A model generated the notes under the pieces. The model did not search any database and had not been told where the DNA came from. It saw only the letters and a list, made by a program, of their open reading frames with translations. This document shows, piece after piece, positions 21,866 through 32,508 of a DNA stretch of 64,000 nt. The DNA is from Erinaceus europaeus (lineage: Eukaryota > Chordata > Mammalia > Eulipotyphla > Erinaceidae). Numbering within the stretch: position 1 is the stretch's first letter; each line of letters begins with the position of its first letter. The position numbers and the translations under genes are program-made. The stretch is taken from positions 30,558,361 through 30,622,360 of the forward strand of contig NC_080171.1 of NCBI RefSeq assembly GCF_950295315.1, given 5' to 3'.

Positions 21866-23650
21866 ATGTGTTGGGACTAAACAGCTCCATTTCAGAGAGC
21901 ATAATCTCCAACAAAATTATAGGTCATAGACAGAGACATATCTTACTTTCCTAGATAAAGGCAAGGACCTAGGGAACTGGGTACATGTATACATAAGTTA
22001 GAGGCAACTGTAGACCTCAAAGTGAAAGTGGTTAGTAGTCCTTTATGATTAGACTTAGACATAATAAGCTCACCAAGTTGAATGGCCTAAAGAAGGCACC
22101 ATAAATTTTCTAACCAAATAATTATTACTAAGGTCCATATACCCCCCTCTCCTTCCCTTTGTATCATATCCCTCCTTCAATCACTTTATCTACTCAACTA
22201 ATTACACAAAAGAAAGGAAGATATATCTCCTTATCTCTTCTGACAGCATCAGCATTATTGTCGCCCCTTGACAATCTTTAGAAGAAAAAAAGGTATAGAA
22301 CTGTCTAAGAGATATACTGGAAAAAAGTATACTCACACATATTTTACCATTATTGTCTCTATGAAAACCTTTATTAGAAATCATCAAACAAGTAAATGCA
22401 GTAAAACTTGAGGCTAACTTAGACTCCACTAAAATCCTAAATGCATTTCATCTCTAACTGGAGGCCAGAACCCATAGACCAATTTGGATACAACAAATGA
22501 CATTCAAAGCTTTAACAGCTGACAGAATACCAAGCCCATCACATAAAGAAAGGACTACAAAAGCTGGAAAAGGACAAGAGACTGGCTTGCTCACTGGTGG
22601 CCTGTTTGGTTGCCACCAGGCTACCCCATGACCTGGGGCCCAAGTCAAGGAATCCTAGGGTTCTGCTGTAGATAAAATGGGTTAGATCTCTAACAGACAC
22701 CTCTCTCCACCATCACTGGTCACTTCCACCAAGAATGTCACCACAAGCCCTGTCTAGGGCCTCGATAGGACCTTGCCTTCACTATAAATTATGAAAGGGT
22801 AGGGACTGCCCCACTCTCCAAACGAAGGCTGGGTCAGCCTACTCTGCCACTCAAGAAAGACTGGTCTTTAAATGAATGTAATCTAGAATGTTCCCAGCTG
22901 TGATCTTGGACTGTGAGCTCAGACTGACAGGGACTCAGAGGTTATATAGACTCCTGTGCTAAATAGGAATATGCAACTGCCCTGAGTCAGACTGATATGG
23001 TAAACAGTTAATTGTATTTATGTATTTTCTTCAAGTTTGGGAACTACTCTCTGCCCTAACCTAACTTCCTAGTTCTATTCTCAACTTTGACTACATCTCT
23101 CCAGACAGTGTTTTTAGCCCTACCTCCATATTAACTATCAAGCTCAAGCAAAAATCACTAAAATCATAGGCCCCAAAGAACATAGGTAAAATAGACTTCC
23201 TAGCTTCTTATTACCCTAAAATCCCTATTCTCACCTGCTCTATTCCTAGTTTCTGGTTCCTATTTATTAAACATTTTATCCTGCCTCATAAATTACTAAC
23301 TTTTAGGCACCAAGTTGCAGATGCTATCATAATTCCATCCTGACTTTCCTGGGCAGATGACCTCACCAATGTGCCCCAGAACCTCACCTCTCCAGAGCCC
23401 TAACCCACTAAGGAAACAGAGAAATAGGCTGGGAGTATGAATTGACCTGCCAATGTTCATGTCCAACAGAAAAGCAATCATAGATGCCACACCTCTTACC
23501 TTCTACACCCCAAAAAGAATTTTGGTCCATACTTCCAGAGTGGGGGAAATGACTATAAAGAGGGCCATGAAACCCAATTACATCACAGAGAGAAGAGGAC
23601 AAAAGGAAAAATATTCAGAAGTAATAAGAGGACCATAGAAAAAGTGGAAT

Positions 23651-23698
<48 letters not shown>

Positions 23699-23850
23699 GA
23701 AGACCAGATAGTTAAAGAGATAATGTTAACCCATATCTGTGTGTGATCTGGGGAGAATCACTGCAGTTCCAATGGAGGGAACAGGTACACTGAACTCTGG
23801 TGGTGGGAACAGAGTGTAACTGTGCTCCTATTATTGTGTAAATCTCTAAT
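21866..23850 (+). mobile_element. long L1 tail 1 (about 2 kb)
   Basis: Aligns block by block with 49080-51150: gaactgggtacatgtataca, tagtcctttatgattagact, agaaaggactacaaaagctg, caccatcactggtcacttcc, gcaccaagttgcagatgcta and ctctggtggtgggaacagag, ending in aataaataaataa. No long coding frame. The 5' end is truncated. Confidence 0.8.
23652..23699. repeat. (GATA)n(GACA)n microsatellite
   Basis: About eight gata and three gaca units inside the L1 tail. The same place in the 49-51 kb copy has only atagacagatag, so the tract expanded from an L1-encoded seed. Confidence 0.95.
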
Positions 23851-23854
23851 AAAT

Positions 23855-23965
23855 AAATAAATAAGTGTATGACTGTGGAACATTAGAAAATGTTAAGCAC
23901 ATACAAACTGCTGTGTTTTACTGCTGACTGTAAATTATTAATCCCCCAATAAAGAAAAAGATGCT
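23855..23965 (+). mobile_element. L1 tail 2 fragment
   Basis: gaaaatgttaagcacataca, tgtgttttactgctgactgt, attattaatcccccaataaa. Confidence 0.65.
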
Positions 23966-24107
23966 GACATGAAAAAAAATTCAGCATGTGTGCATACTAT
24001 AGTAAGTTAACTTTAAAAGTACAGTGCTAGGGAGTCCGGCAGTGGCACAGCGGATTAAGTGCACATGCCACAAAGCACAAGGAGCGGCTTAAGAATTCCA
24101 GTTCTAG

Positions 24108-25406
24108 AGTAGGGCACCAAAGTAAAAACCCTGTGGTGAGGGGGAGGGTGGACATTCAGCTTCCCAGGTGGTGGGGTGGGGTGGGTGGGATGGGATACAG
24201 TCTTTTGGTGGTGGGAACGGTATTTATGTACACTCCTATTAAAGTGTAGTCATATAAACCACTATTGAACTAATTTGAGAGGGAAAAAAATGATCATATA
24301 TCTAGAACTTTTTAAAACACAGACTGAGTCTTTTTAATACATAAGCTGAGTCTTTGATATGTTGACTCTCTCAAAAGCCTAGACCTGGGGGAACAGAAGC
24401 AACCAGTGGCACAGCTATATACAAGATGCTGGGTATTATACAGCAAACCCTAACAAAGGGACTTTTCAAAGTTAACCCAATCACCAAATAATGTGATGAT
24501 AACTAACTATCCATTGTCTTCTTGAACCCTAAGACAGCAGGAACCTCACATTTCCACTACAGAGCCTATATTTACCCCAGTCCTGGAACCTTAGGGTGGG
24601 GCCCACTTTCCTGCAAGCTTCTCTCAATTCACATCAAATACTATTGCAACCACCGATCGCAACCTAATCAATGCAACGAGTGCCACCCCAGCATGCTTCA
24701 CTTCAGACTGTGTCCAGAGACTTCAGGTGTGGAATGGCAACCCTTCAGCTTCATCACTCGGGTGAGACCTTTCCTTTCTTAGTATTCTCTAATTCCATTC
24801 CAGGTCTTCCACTCCCCAATAAAGTCCCCAAACCTAGATATAGACCAGGTCCCCTGAGAGAGAGCATATGTTCGCACGTGTCCATAAACCAGGGAAAAAT
24901 ATATACCTGAAAGCAGAAGTATACAAAAGTCTACAGAGAGTACCCCCTCAACACTTCATCTGTACTATTCCAGCCTTTAGGTCCATGATTGTTGAACAAT
25001 TTTTTTGGCTTTGTATGTTAACTCTCTTTTCAGCCACCAGGTTCCAGATGCCAGCATGATGCCGACCAGACTTCCCTGGACTGAGGACCCCACCAATGTG
25101 TCCTGGAGCTCCACTTCCCCAGAGACACACCCTACGAGGGAAAAAGAGAGGCAGACTGGGAGTATGGATCGACCGGTCAATGCCCATGGTCAGCAGGGAA
25201 GCAATTACAGAAGCCAGACCTTCTACCTTCTGCAACCCACAATGACCCTGGGTCCATACTCCCAGAGGGATAGAGAATGGGGAAGCTATCGGGGGAGGGG
25301 ATGGGATATGGAGACCGGGTGGTGGGAATTGTGTGGAGTTGTACCCCTCTTATCCTATGATTTTGTTAAAGTCTTTCTTAAATAAATTTTTAAAAATTTA
25401 AAAAAA
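24108..25406 (+). mobile_element. L1 tail 1, 5'-truncated
   Basis: Runs from agtagggcaccaaagtaaaa to gtggtgggaattgtgtggag and an A run. The duplication aagaattccagttctag (24091-24107) returns as aagaattctggttctag (25407-25423). It includes the longest version of the recurrent frame, 25005-25385 (126 codons). Confidence 0.9.
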
Positions 25407-25423
25407 AAGAATTCTGGTTCTAG

Positions 25424-25668
25424 GAGTCAGGCGGTAGCACACATGGCACAAAGTGCAAGGACCAACAGAAGGATGCTGATTTGAGCCCCAGGGTCCCCAC
25501 CTACAGGGGAATCACTTCACAGGCGGTGAAGCAAGTCTGCAGGTGTCTATCTTTCTCTCCCCCTCTCTGTATTCCCCTCCCCTCTCCATTTCTCTCTGTC
25601 CTATCCAACAACAAAAATAAAACAAGGGCAACAAAAGGGAATAAATAAATAAATATTAAAAAAAAAAA
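25424..25668 (+). mobile_element. type A SINE inserted in the L1 target duplication
   Basis: Starts gagtcaggcggtagcacaca right after the second copy of the target. A third copy (aagaattccggttt) follows its A tail at 25667-25680. Confidence 0.9.
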
Positions 25669-25688
25669 GAATTCCGGTTTGAGCCCCT

Positions 25689-26029
25689 TGTTGTTAAAAT
25701 TTCGGTGGCTCTAGCCGGGCTAGCTTCACGGGCGGGTAACAGAGACGACCAGAGACGTATGGCTGGGCAGGGAAGCTGTATTTCTTTATTCAGGAACAAC
25801 GATTCATAAACTAAAACGAACTAATCACCAAACAGAACTCTGCTGTCTCTTTGCTGCGGCGCAAGCACTCTCCCTAACTCTGCAACTCTCCGACTCTCGA
25901 ACTCTGGAACTTTGGAACCCTCTCTCGGGGTTCCTAGGGGTGGGGCCAAGCGGGCCGCGAAACTAACTGGACTGATCCAATTCTCTTGGTGGGGGAGATC
26001 TAGAACAACCCAATGTAAAGCATACAACA
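25689..26029 (-). mobile_element. solo LTR of an endogenous retrovirus, 6-bp duplication
   Basis: 341 bp bounded by TG...CA (tgttgttaaa at left, gcatacaaca at right). gcccct lies at 25683-25688 and again at 26030-26035. A 6-bp duplication is typical of class II (betaretrovirus/IAP-like) elements. On the minus strand a polyadenylation signal (gaataaagaaatac) is followed by a U5-like stretch (ctctggtcgtctctgttacc). It is CpG-rich for this window, which suggests a young copy or recent loss of the internal region. No gag, pol or env sequence is present. Confidence 0.9.
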
Positions 26030-26239
26030 GCCCCTGTCTCCCCACCTGCAGGGGAGTCGCTTCACAAGTGGTGAAGCAGGTCTGCAGGTGTCTGTCTTTC
26101 TCTCCCCGTCTTCCCCTCCTCTCTCCATTTCTCTTTGTCCTATCCAACAATAATGACATCAATAACCACAATGTTAAACAACAAGGGCAACAAAAGGGAA
26201 AGTAAATAAATAAATATAAAAAAATAAATAAAATATTTT

Positions 26240-28530
26240 AAAAACGTACAGTGCTATTCTTTACCATATTATAAACAGACTCTTGAACTGATTTACACAT
26301 ATCGCCTCTGGAGAAACCAAATTAACTAATGAACTAAATAAAATTTTAGACTATGGAGACAATCAGTGTTTATCAAATATGTAGTTGTAGTCAACAGAAA
26401 GGAGTTAAGCATTTTCAGACCTGGAATTGGGAATGCAAAACCATAATTTTGGCAACTGACTCACTAAATTCGTTCACAGACCAATTTATTTTAAAAGTAT
26501 CTGTAAAACAAGTCCTCTACAAATTGCAAGGAATCTCTTAATCTGGGAAGCAGGCATTCAGCTGAGAGTTCAATAAGGAGAGATTTATGGATGACGTAAG
26601 TCTTTACCTTATTGAACTTTACCTGAAGCTACTCTGCTGTGTCAGCCCATGAAAATCCGAGGTTGAAGTGTCCCAATATGTCAGACTACCTTTGGGGGAA
26701 GTCGGAGTGTTAAACCTAGGAGCTAATGCATGAAGTAAAGCTAGTAATCAGTTGATGGAAAAAGAAAGTGACACATCAGTGTATCTGAATTCAAGAATGC
26801 ATGTGTCCACACCTCACTTAATTCCACACTGAGATTTCTACACAAAGGCACCCTCTTCTATGCTCACATGAAATCTTTTCACACTGAACATAAAGTGCTC
26901 ACCCACAAGAAAAAAAAATCCCCTGAGAGGTTGTAAAATGTGCCTACATAAATCTTTTCTTTTAGAATGTGAATTAAGAATGAGTTTCACTGGAGCATAA
27001 CTTATAGAAAAGTCAGTTTGTCTGTCTTCTCCATAGTTGGTGCAGTATGAGTGCTTCATCTTCATCAGAAATCCACAACATTTTGAAGGAAAAGAGAGGT
27101 CCTTTTTTTCATCTCCAAAGAGGAGGAGAAGAGAAGAGAGGAGGCAAAGAGGAAGCTCATTGTCAAGGCTCTGGGTCAGCCAGCAAAGCAAGCACTGGAG
27201 CAGCTGCCCCACCAGGCTGCTAGCAGAGCAGCCCAAAGAGGACTCTCTCGCCAACGAGCAAGATGAGTTTTATGAACCATACTTATCATTGAAGCCAAAA
27301 GCCAAAATGAGGGAGGAGGGTGAGAAGAAAAATCAACAATCCTCTTGCTGTTTGATTATGGGAATTTGCAAAGGAGCTAATTAGCACTTCTGGAAAACAC
27401 AAATGCCGGTTTTTCTCACAGTTTCTGGTTTTCAGGGCACAGGCAGGAACTAAGGGCACTAAAAAACAAACCAAGTGACCAAGACTCTGAACAGTCACCA
27501 TGTGATGTTAAACGTGAACTGGGCAGAAGGGGAGGGTTTCTGAAAATGAGCCAGTTTGAGTTGTCCTAAAAGCCAAAGTAAACTAGATTGTTCTTGCACA
27601 CATTTTCATATTGTTAGGGAAACTCAAAGAACTAATCTGTATACTCCAGTGTAGAGAACTGACTTCCAGATTTCACCTGACTCCTTCCCATCCACTGCTT
27701 TGACACTGGAAGGTACAATTTACATACGAGATATGAGAAAGAATAAACCAGTGACAAGTCCTCAGCCAGAAGAAAGGGTTAGGAAGAAAATCTGGAAGGG
27801 CAGATACCAACTTAACTCCCTCCTCTATCCATGTCATCCTCAGAGATTAATAACTTAATTTCATGCAATGGCAATTAGAAGCTTCTTTCATTTTACAGAT
27901 ATTTCAAGTTTCCTTTTTTTGGTAACTACATGAATAATCTCGTCTTATTCAAAGATTTTCATTGTGGTTACAAGTATCAGGAGTTTTTGCAGTTTGGTCA
28001 GTCATTGGACTTCCCACATTTGTCTCTAAAAGTAATTTTATAGGATATGATCATCTCTTTGATTTTCTATCTCCCAGTGACACCTTCCTGGAAGATCAGA
28101 ACAGATGGTAGGATAACTTTAAGCTACATATAGCATATGGAATTCCAGTAAATCAGCCTGAAAAAAATTTCACAAGGTGGCTTTGGTTTTCACATAAAAG
28201 TTAGGCAAACAAAAAGTAGAGGAAATATAAGGTATAGAAAGAAATATCAGTATACTGCTAAAACCAAAATTGATTAGTGTTCAGGGAAACAAAATTTGGC
28301 TGCTGACCTAGTGAAATGTGGGTCTAGAGTTAACTATAAAAAAAAACCAAATACTAACTACTGAGGTCATTAATCACACAAATAATGGCATGAAAGCATT
28401 TTTTCTCTTTTTAAATCCCATTTCTCCCTTGTTAATGCTATCAAGGCCTAAGCAGATAACAGATATGTACAAGCAAACCAACTTGAGAGATGATGCCAAG
28501 ATATTTAAAAGAGGAAAAAGGAAATAGTAT
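26240..28530. other. 2.3-kb intronic block without recognised repeats
   Basis: The longest block in this intron where I see no SINE or L1. It includes two overlapping open frames (26838-27254 minus, 27037-27384 plus) with no recognisable domain. Candidate place for conserved noncoding elements, but conservation cannot be judged from one sequence. Confidence 0.5.
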
Positions 28531-28531
28531 A

Positions 28532-28650
28532 AAAGCTGTGAAAAAAGATTTTCATGCCTGAGGCTCTAAAACCTCGCACTAGTATAAGCTAGAGCACAGC
28601 AGTAGGCTCATTAAATTAATAAAAATCATATTTATATATATATATATGAT
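28532..28650 (+). mobile_element. type C SINE relic and short (TA)n
   Basis: gattttcatgcctgaggctc and gctagagcacagcagtaggc, then a tatatatata run at about 28631-28648. Confidence 0.6.
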
Positions 28651-28671
28651 ACATTTAAAAAGAAACAAGTC

Positions 28672-29270
28672 TTGGGGAACAGAAGATAGTTCACACAGTA
28701 AAGTACACCTGATATCCTGCATAAGGATCTGGGGTCAAACCCCCAACTACCATATGGAAGCAAATCTGCATGTGGCCTTTCTCTTTCTCTCTCCCTCTCT
28801 CTCCTTCTCTTCCCACCCCCCCTTACTGGGGGGTTAATGCTTTACAGTCGACAGTAAATACAATAGTTTGTACATGCATAACATTTCTCAGTTCTCCACA
28901 TAACAATACAACCTGCACTAGATCCTCTGTCATCCTTTTCTAGGACCTGTACTCACCCCCACCCACCCCAGAGTCTTTAACTTTGGTGCAATACACCAAC
29001 TCCAGTCAAGGTTCTACTTAGTGTTTTCTCTTCTGATCTTGTTTTTCAACTTCTGCCTGTGAGTGAGATCATCCCACATTCATTCTTCTGTTTCTGATTT
29101 ATTTCACTTAATATGATTTCTTCAAGGTCCATCCAAGATCTTTCTCCCTTTCTATAGCTGTCTCTCACTCTGTCTTCCATTCTCTACGTTAAAAAAATGT
29201 CCATTCAAGCAGAGAAACTGTACAGACACAGAGCCCTACAAATAATCCCAGTAGTGGGGGGGGGGGGAGT
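28672..29270 (+). mobile_element. SINE split by an L1 tail
   Basis: The left part has ctggggtcaaacccccaact and ctttctctttctctctccc. The right part (29146-29270) has tctcactctgtcttccattc and caaataatcccagtagtg with a G run. The reversed L1 piece at 28816-29145 lies between. Confidence 0.6.
28816..29145 (-). mobile_element. L1 ORF2 end plus tail 2
   Basis: On the plus strand: actggggggttaatgcttta, ctaggacctgtactcacccc, ctttggtgcaatacaccaac, tcttgtttttcaacttctgc, gatttcttcaaggtccatcc. The last phrases are the reversed end of ORF2, which ties tail 2 to L1. Confidence 0.8.
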
Positions 29271-29512
29271 AATGTCTTTATTGTTCCTAGAAGTTCTAAC
29301 ACATTTTGTCAGTTTTTTAATATAATTCTACAGATTTTACTTTTAAATTGACTTCACCTATAATATATGATGCTGACTTTATGAAATTAAAGTTTCTCAT
29401 ATTATCAACAATTTTACATGAGTATCCAAACAATCTGCACAAAGAACATAACTTATTTCCTAGCTGGCAAATAAATCAATTGAGTTACCAAAAGAAAAAA
29501 AAAAAAGGATGT
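29271..29512. other. intronic unique sequence
   Basis: Nothing recognised. Confidence 0.5.
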
Positions 29513-29760
29513 TATAGGCTGAAGGTATGGACTGACCTGCCAACATTCATGTTCAGCAGAGAAGCAGTTACAGAAGCCAAAAACTCTTAACTTATACATC
29601 CCATAAAAAATTTTGGTCCACACTCCCATAGAGGGACAAAGAATAGGGAAGCTTCCAATGGAGGGGATGGGATACAGAACTCTGGTGGTGGGAACTCTAT
29701 AGAATTGTAACCCGTTAACTTACAAACTTGTTAATCATTTTAAAATTTTTTAAAGTGAAT
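29513..29760 (+). mobile_element. L1 tail 1, short
   Basis: gactgacctgccaacattca, agcttccaatggaggggatg, actctggtggtgggaactct, aacttgttaatcatttt. Confidence 0.85.
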
Positions 29761-29774
29761 TTTATTAGGGGGTG

Positions 29775-30155
29775 ATTTTCTGGGTCTTTAAAATAGCTTT
29801 CTTGGAATAAAGTGCTGCTCTGCCATGTGAATGACCCAGGTTTGAGTCTGGACCACACTCCATTGAAGGCAGCTTTGGTTGTGGTAGTAGTGGTGTGTGT
29901 GCCCATGTGTGTGCATGCGTGCGTGCATATGTGTCCATATCCTCACCCCCTCTTGACCCAGATTTGAACCTGGACTGCACCCCATTAAAGGCAGTTTTGA
30001 TGTTAGGGGTGTGTGTGTATGTGTGTGCGTGTGCGTGTGTGTGTCCACTCCCCTCTCTCTACAAAAAAAAATAAAAGGGAGGAAATGGGAGGGGTAGGGA
30101 AGGAAGGGGAAGGAAAGGGAGGAAGAAAAGAAAGAAGGAAAAGAAAGAGTGATTT
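29775..30155 (+). mobile_element. two type D SINE segments with GT tracts
   Basis: Duplicated pieces: gacccaggtttgagtctgga with ccattgaaggcagctttggt (about 29835-29880), and gacccagatttgaacctgga with ccattaaaggcagttttgat (about 29955-30003). Each is followed by a GT-rich tract. A purine-rich ggaa tract follows at 30080-30150. Confidence 0.6.
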
Positions 30156-30313
30156 CCTAAGAATAGAGAAACATTCGTTCTGTTTCCTGCACTCTTACTG
30201 TAAGAATACAACCAGGAATGAGTCCCTGAGTCATAAATCAGTCTCCTATAATCTGTGGACCTAGAATTTTCTCAGTTTGATACATGTCAATGAAATTGGA
30301 ATTGAAAAGGCCT

Positions 30314-30315
<2 letters not shown>

Positions 30316-30351
<36 letters not shown>

Positions 30352-30362
30352 TGTGTGTCTGT
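30316..30362. repeat. (GT)n microsatellite
   Basis: gtgtgt run broken once by ggtg, next to a reversed SINE. Confidence 0.9.
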
Positions 30363-30387
30363 GTGCGCGAGCACATGCGTGCATGCA

Positions 30388-30712
30388 CCTCCAGGGTTAT
30401 TGCTGGGACTTAGTACCTGCACTATGAACCCACTGTTCCTGGTGGCTATTTTTTTCCCATTTTGTTGCCCTTGTTGTTATTATTATTGCCACTGGTGTTG
30501 TGGGTGTTGGATAGGACAGAGAAAAATTAAAAGAGGAGGGGAAGACAGAGAGGAGGAGAGAAAGACACCTGCAGACCTGCTTCACTGCTTGTGAAGCGAC
30601 TCCCCTGCAGGTGGACTAAAGCCAGGATCCTTTCACCAGTGCTTGTGCTTCTTTCTGTGCCTTATGTGCTTAACCCACTGCACTTAACCCACTGCACTAC
30701 CGCCTGGACCCC
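30388..30712 (-). mobile_element. type A-long SINE
   Basis: Reversed: cctccagggttattgctggg, tgaacccactgttcctggtg, ggataggacagagaaaaatt. The segment cttaacccactgca is duplicated at its 5' end (about 30670-30697). Confidence 0.85.
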
Positions 30713-31370
30713 TGAAAAGAACTTCCTTACCAACTGTCAGCACAATCAGGTACGATAACACAAGTGAGAGGCCTATGGGTAAACTGTAGATAATGGCCAA
30801 TAACCTCAAGCAGCACTCCCTCCCTTCCCAAACGCACACACACAGCTAGCAGTTCAGAAATCTGGTAGAAGGGTGGGCAATATAAGCTTAGGGTGAGTGA
30901 TTTTCATTTTGACAAAAAAAAAAATCAGAAAGATCATAATTTATTGACTAAATGTCACCATTTAATAGAATTTAGCAGCAAAAAAGCTAAGAACTTCCAT
31001 TTTCCATATTTCCATTTGACTGCAAGCCATCAACAAGACTTTAGGCAAAGCATGTGCTAGTGTTAATAATTGCCTGAGCCTTTGGCATGTTCATGATTAA
31101 TTTTTCTCCATTTCTATCAATCATGACAGATAGCTCTGGAAACAAGTGAAAGTTCAAAAGAGGTTCTATTGTGTGTGGGGAGTGGGAGCATTAGTAAACT
31201 CTAGTTCCCTAGAAAGGCCAAGGACTTGCCAATTTCTTTCAATAGCACTAGTTTGATGTTTCCCAGGGAACACTTCATAATTCTGAGTAAAATATAAATC
31301 AAGGGTGTTGCATCAGGACAAAGTTTTCATTCACATTGGACTCCTTGCTGTTTGTCTACTGTTGTGTCCA
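30713..31370. other. intronic unique sequence
   Basis: No recognised repeat or coding signal. Confidence 0.5.
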
Positions 31371-31388
31371 AGATAGAAATGGTCCAGA

Positions 31389-31724
31389 GTCTTCCCTGGA
31401 TTGAAGACACCACCAATGTGTCCTGGAGCTCAGCTTCCCCAGAGACCCATCCTACTAGGGAAAGAGAGAGGCAGACTGGGAGTATGGACCGACCAGTCAA
31501 CGCCCATGTTCAGCGAGGAAGCAATTACAGAAGCCAGACCTTCTACCTTCTGCAACCCTCAATGACCCTGGGTCCATGCTCCCAGAGGGATAGAGAATGG
31601 GAAAGCTATCGGGGGAGGGGGTGGGATATGGAGATTGGGCGGTGGGAATTGTGTGGAGTTGTACCCCTCCTACCCTATGGTTTTGTTAATTAATCCTTTC
31701 TTAAATAAAAAAAAAAAAAAAAAA
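31389..31724 (+). mobile_element. L1 tail 1, 5'-truncated, young
   Basis: tcttccctggattgaagaca ... gtgggaattgtgtggagttg, then a long A run. agaaatggtccaga flanks it at 31375-31388 and 31725-31738. Confidence 0.9.
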
Positions 31725-31738
31725 AGAAATGGTCCAGA

Positions 31739-32029
31739 GGGAGTCGGGCTGTAGCACAGCGGGTTAAGCGCAGGTGGCGCAAAGCACAAGGACCGGCATA
31801 AGGAACCCGGTTCGAACCCCGGCTCCCCACCTGCAGGGGAGTCGCTTCACAGGCGGTGAAGCAGATCTGCAGGTGTCTATCTTTCTCTCCTCCTCTCTGT
31901 CTTCCCCTCCTCTCTCCATTTCTCTCTGTCCTATCCAACAACGACAACAACAGTAATAACTACAACAATAAAACAACAAGGGCAACAAAAGGGAATAAAT
32001 AAATAAAATAAATATTAAAAAAAAGAAAA
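31739..32029 (+). mobile_element. young type A SINE next to NTRK2 exon
   Basis: Near-consensus copy with A box (tagcacagcgg) and B box (ggttcgaaccc). The target agaaatggtccaga occurs before (31725-31738) and after (32030-32043) it. It lies antisense to NTRK2, about 215 bp downstream of the exon at 32246-32317. Confidence 0.95.
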
Positions 32030-32245
32030 AGAAATGGTCCAGAAAGTCATGAAATGAACTAAGCAGTTTATTTGAAATATCTTCTGAAGCCACTCAGAAA
32101 TCAGATAAAAATCAAAGCTAATGATTCTCAGTAACAACCACAGCTACTTTTAAAAATGAGGTGGCATAGTGTTGGAAAAGAGAAAATTTAAATAAATTGG
32201 CTAAAACGAAGAAAATAATTTTAAAATACAAACTTTTACTTACAT

Positions 32246-32317
32246 GTGTTGTAAATCAGTGTTTCTCAGAAATGCTCTATGAGCCACAAATTTTAATCCA
32301 GAATCCACAATTGTCCT
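32246..32317 (-). CDS. NTRK2: NTRK2 LRR exon (second in window, 72 bp)
   Basis: Minus-strand exon of 24 codons, phase 2 at both ends. The acceptor is tttcatag|gacaattg and the donor caacacat|gtaagt. It encodes TIVDSGLKFVAHRAFLRNTD then LQH(I), matching human TrkB residues 96-120, one LRR unit of the N-terminal ligand-receptor ectodomain. Together with the preceding exon it rebuilds the Asn-Leu-Thr sequon (human Asn95). Differences from remembered human sequence are Lys109Arg, Lys113Arg, Ser115Thr and Asn116Asp, all mild. Only 116 bp separate it from the exon at 32434-32508. Confidence 0.97.
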
Positions 32318-32433
32318 ATGAAAACACAAAAATCGCATGCTTATTAGAACTAAGCAATGAAGGAATGACCCACTGACCATAATGAGTATAAGGGGAAGTT
32401 TTGAGATTATATGGGTAAGTTCTGGGCACTTAC
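32318..32433 (-). other. NTRK2: NTRK2 short intron (116 bp)
   Basis: Begins gtaagtgccc at 32433 and ends tttcatag at 32318. Near the minimum size for efficient mammalian splicing, and free of repeats. Confidence 0.95.
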
Positions 32434-32508
32434 AGATTTCTCAGCCCCATGTAATCTTCAACATCATCTTCATTGATGATTTCTAACCTTTTCTGATTTG
32501 CGATGTAA
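32434..32508 (-). CDS. NTRK2: NTRK2 LRR exon (first in window, 75 bp)
   Basis: Minus-strand exon of 25 codons, phase 2 at both ends. The acceptor is cttttttcag|ttacatcg and the donor agaaatct|gtaagtg. It encodes (I)[19 protein letters not shown] then MGLRNL, matching human TrkB residues 71-96, the first LRR after the LRRNT cap. This stretch identifies the gene as NTRK2 rather than NTRK1 or NTRK3. Changes from remembered human sequence are Phe72Tyr, Ala89Asp and Val91Met. The pyrimidine tract of its acceptor is a CT dinucleotide repeat. The frame stays open upstream past the acceptor, but the sequence there is intronic. Confidence 0.98.

Larger units (their letters stand above)
24030..26236 (+). 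mobile_element. type A SINE hosting three later insertions
   Basis: The head (24030-24090) and the rest (25670-25688 and 26036-26236) belong to one SINE, whose duplication gtacagtgcta lies just before 24030 and again near 26247. The pieces are split by an L1 tail, a second SINE and an LTR. Removing these restores a continuous SINE order (head, B box, ctccccacctgcagggg, tail). Confidence 0.85.

Noticed and set aside
26838..27254. 138-codon open frame (-), overlapping a 115-codon frame (+) at 27037-27384
   Set aside because: No family motif, no splice or start context, and both strands are open over the same bases. Chance frames in a stop-poor patch.
29788..30048. His/Thr-repeat open frames (-)
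   Set aside because: Translation of GT/CA repeats, with no protein evidence.
31739..31830. Possible tRNA gene (A and B boxes present)
   Set aside because: The boxes belong to the tRNA-derived head of a SINE. No cloverleaf with an anticodon arm followed by a T-run terminator, and dozens of copies exist.
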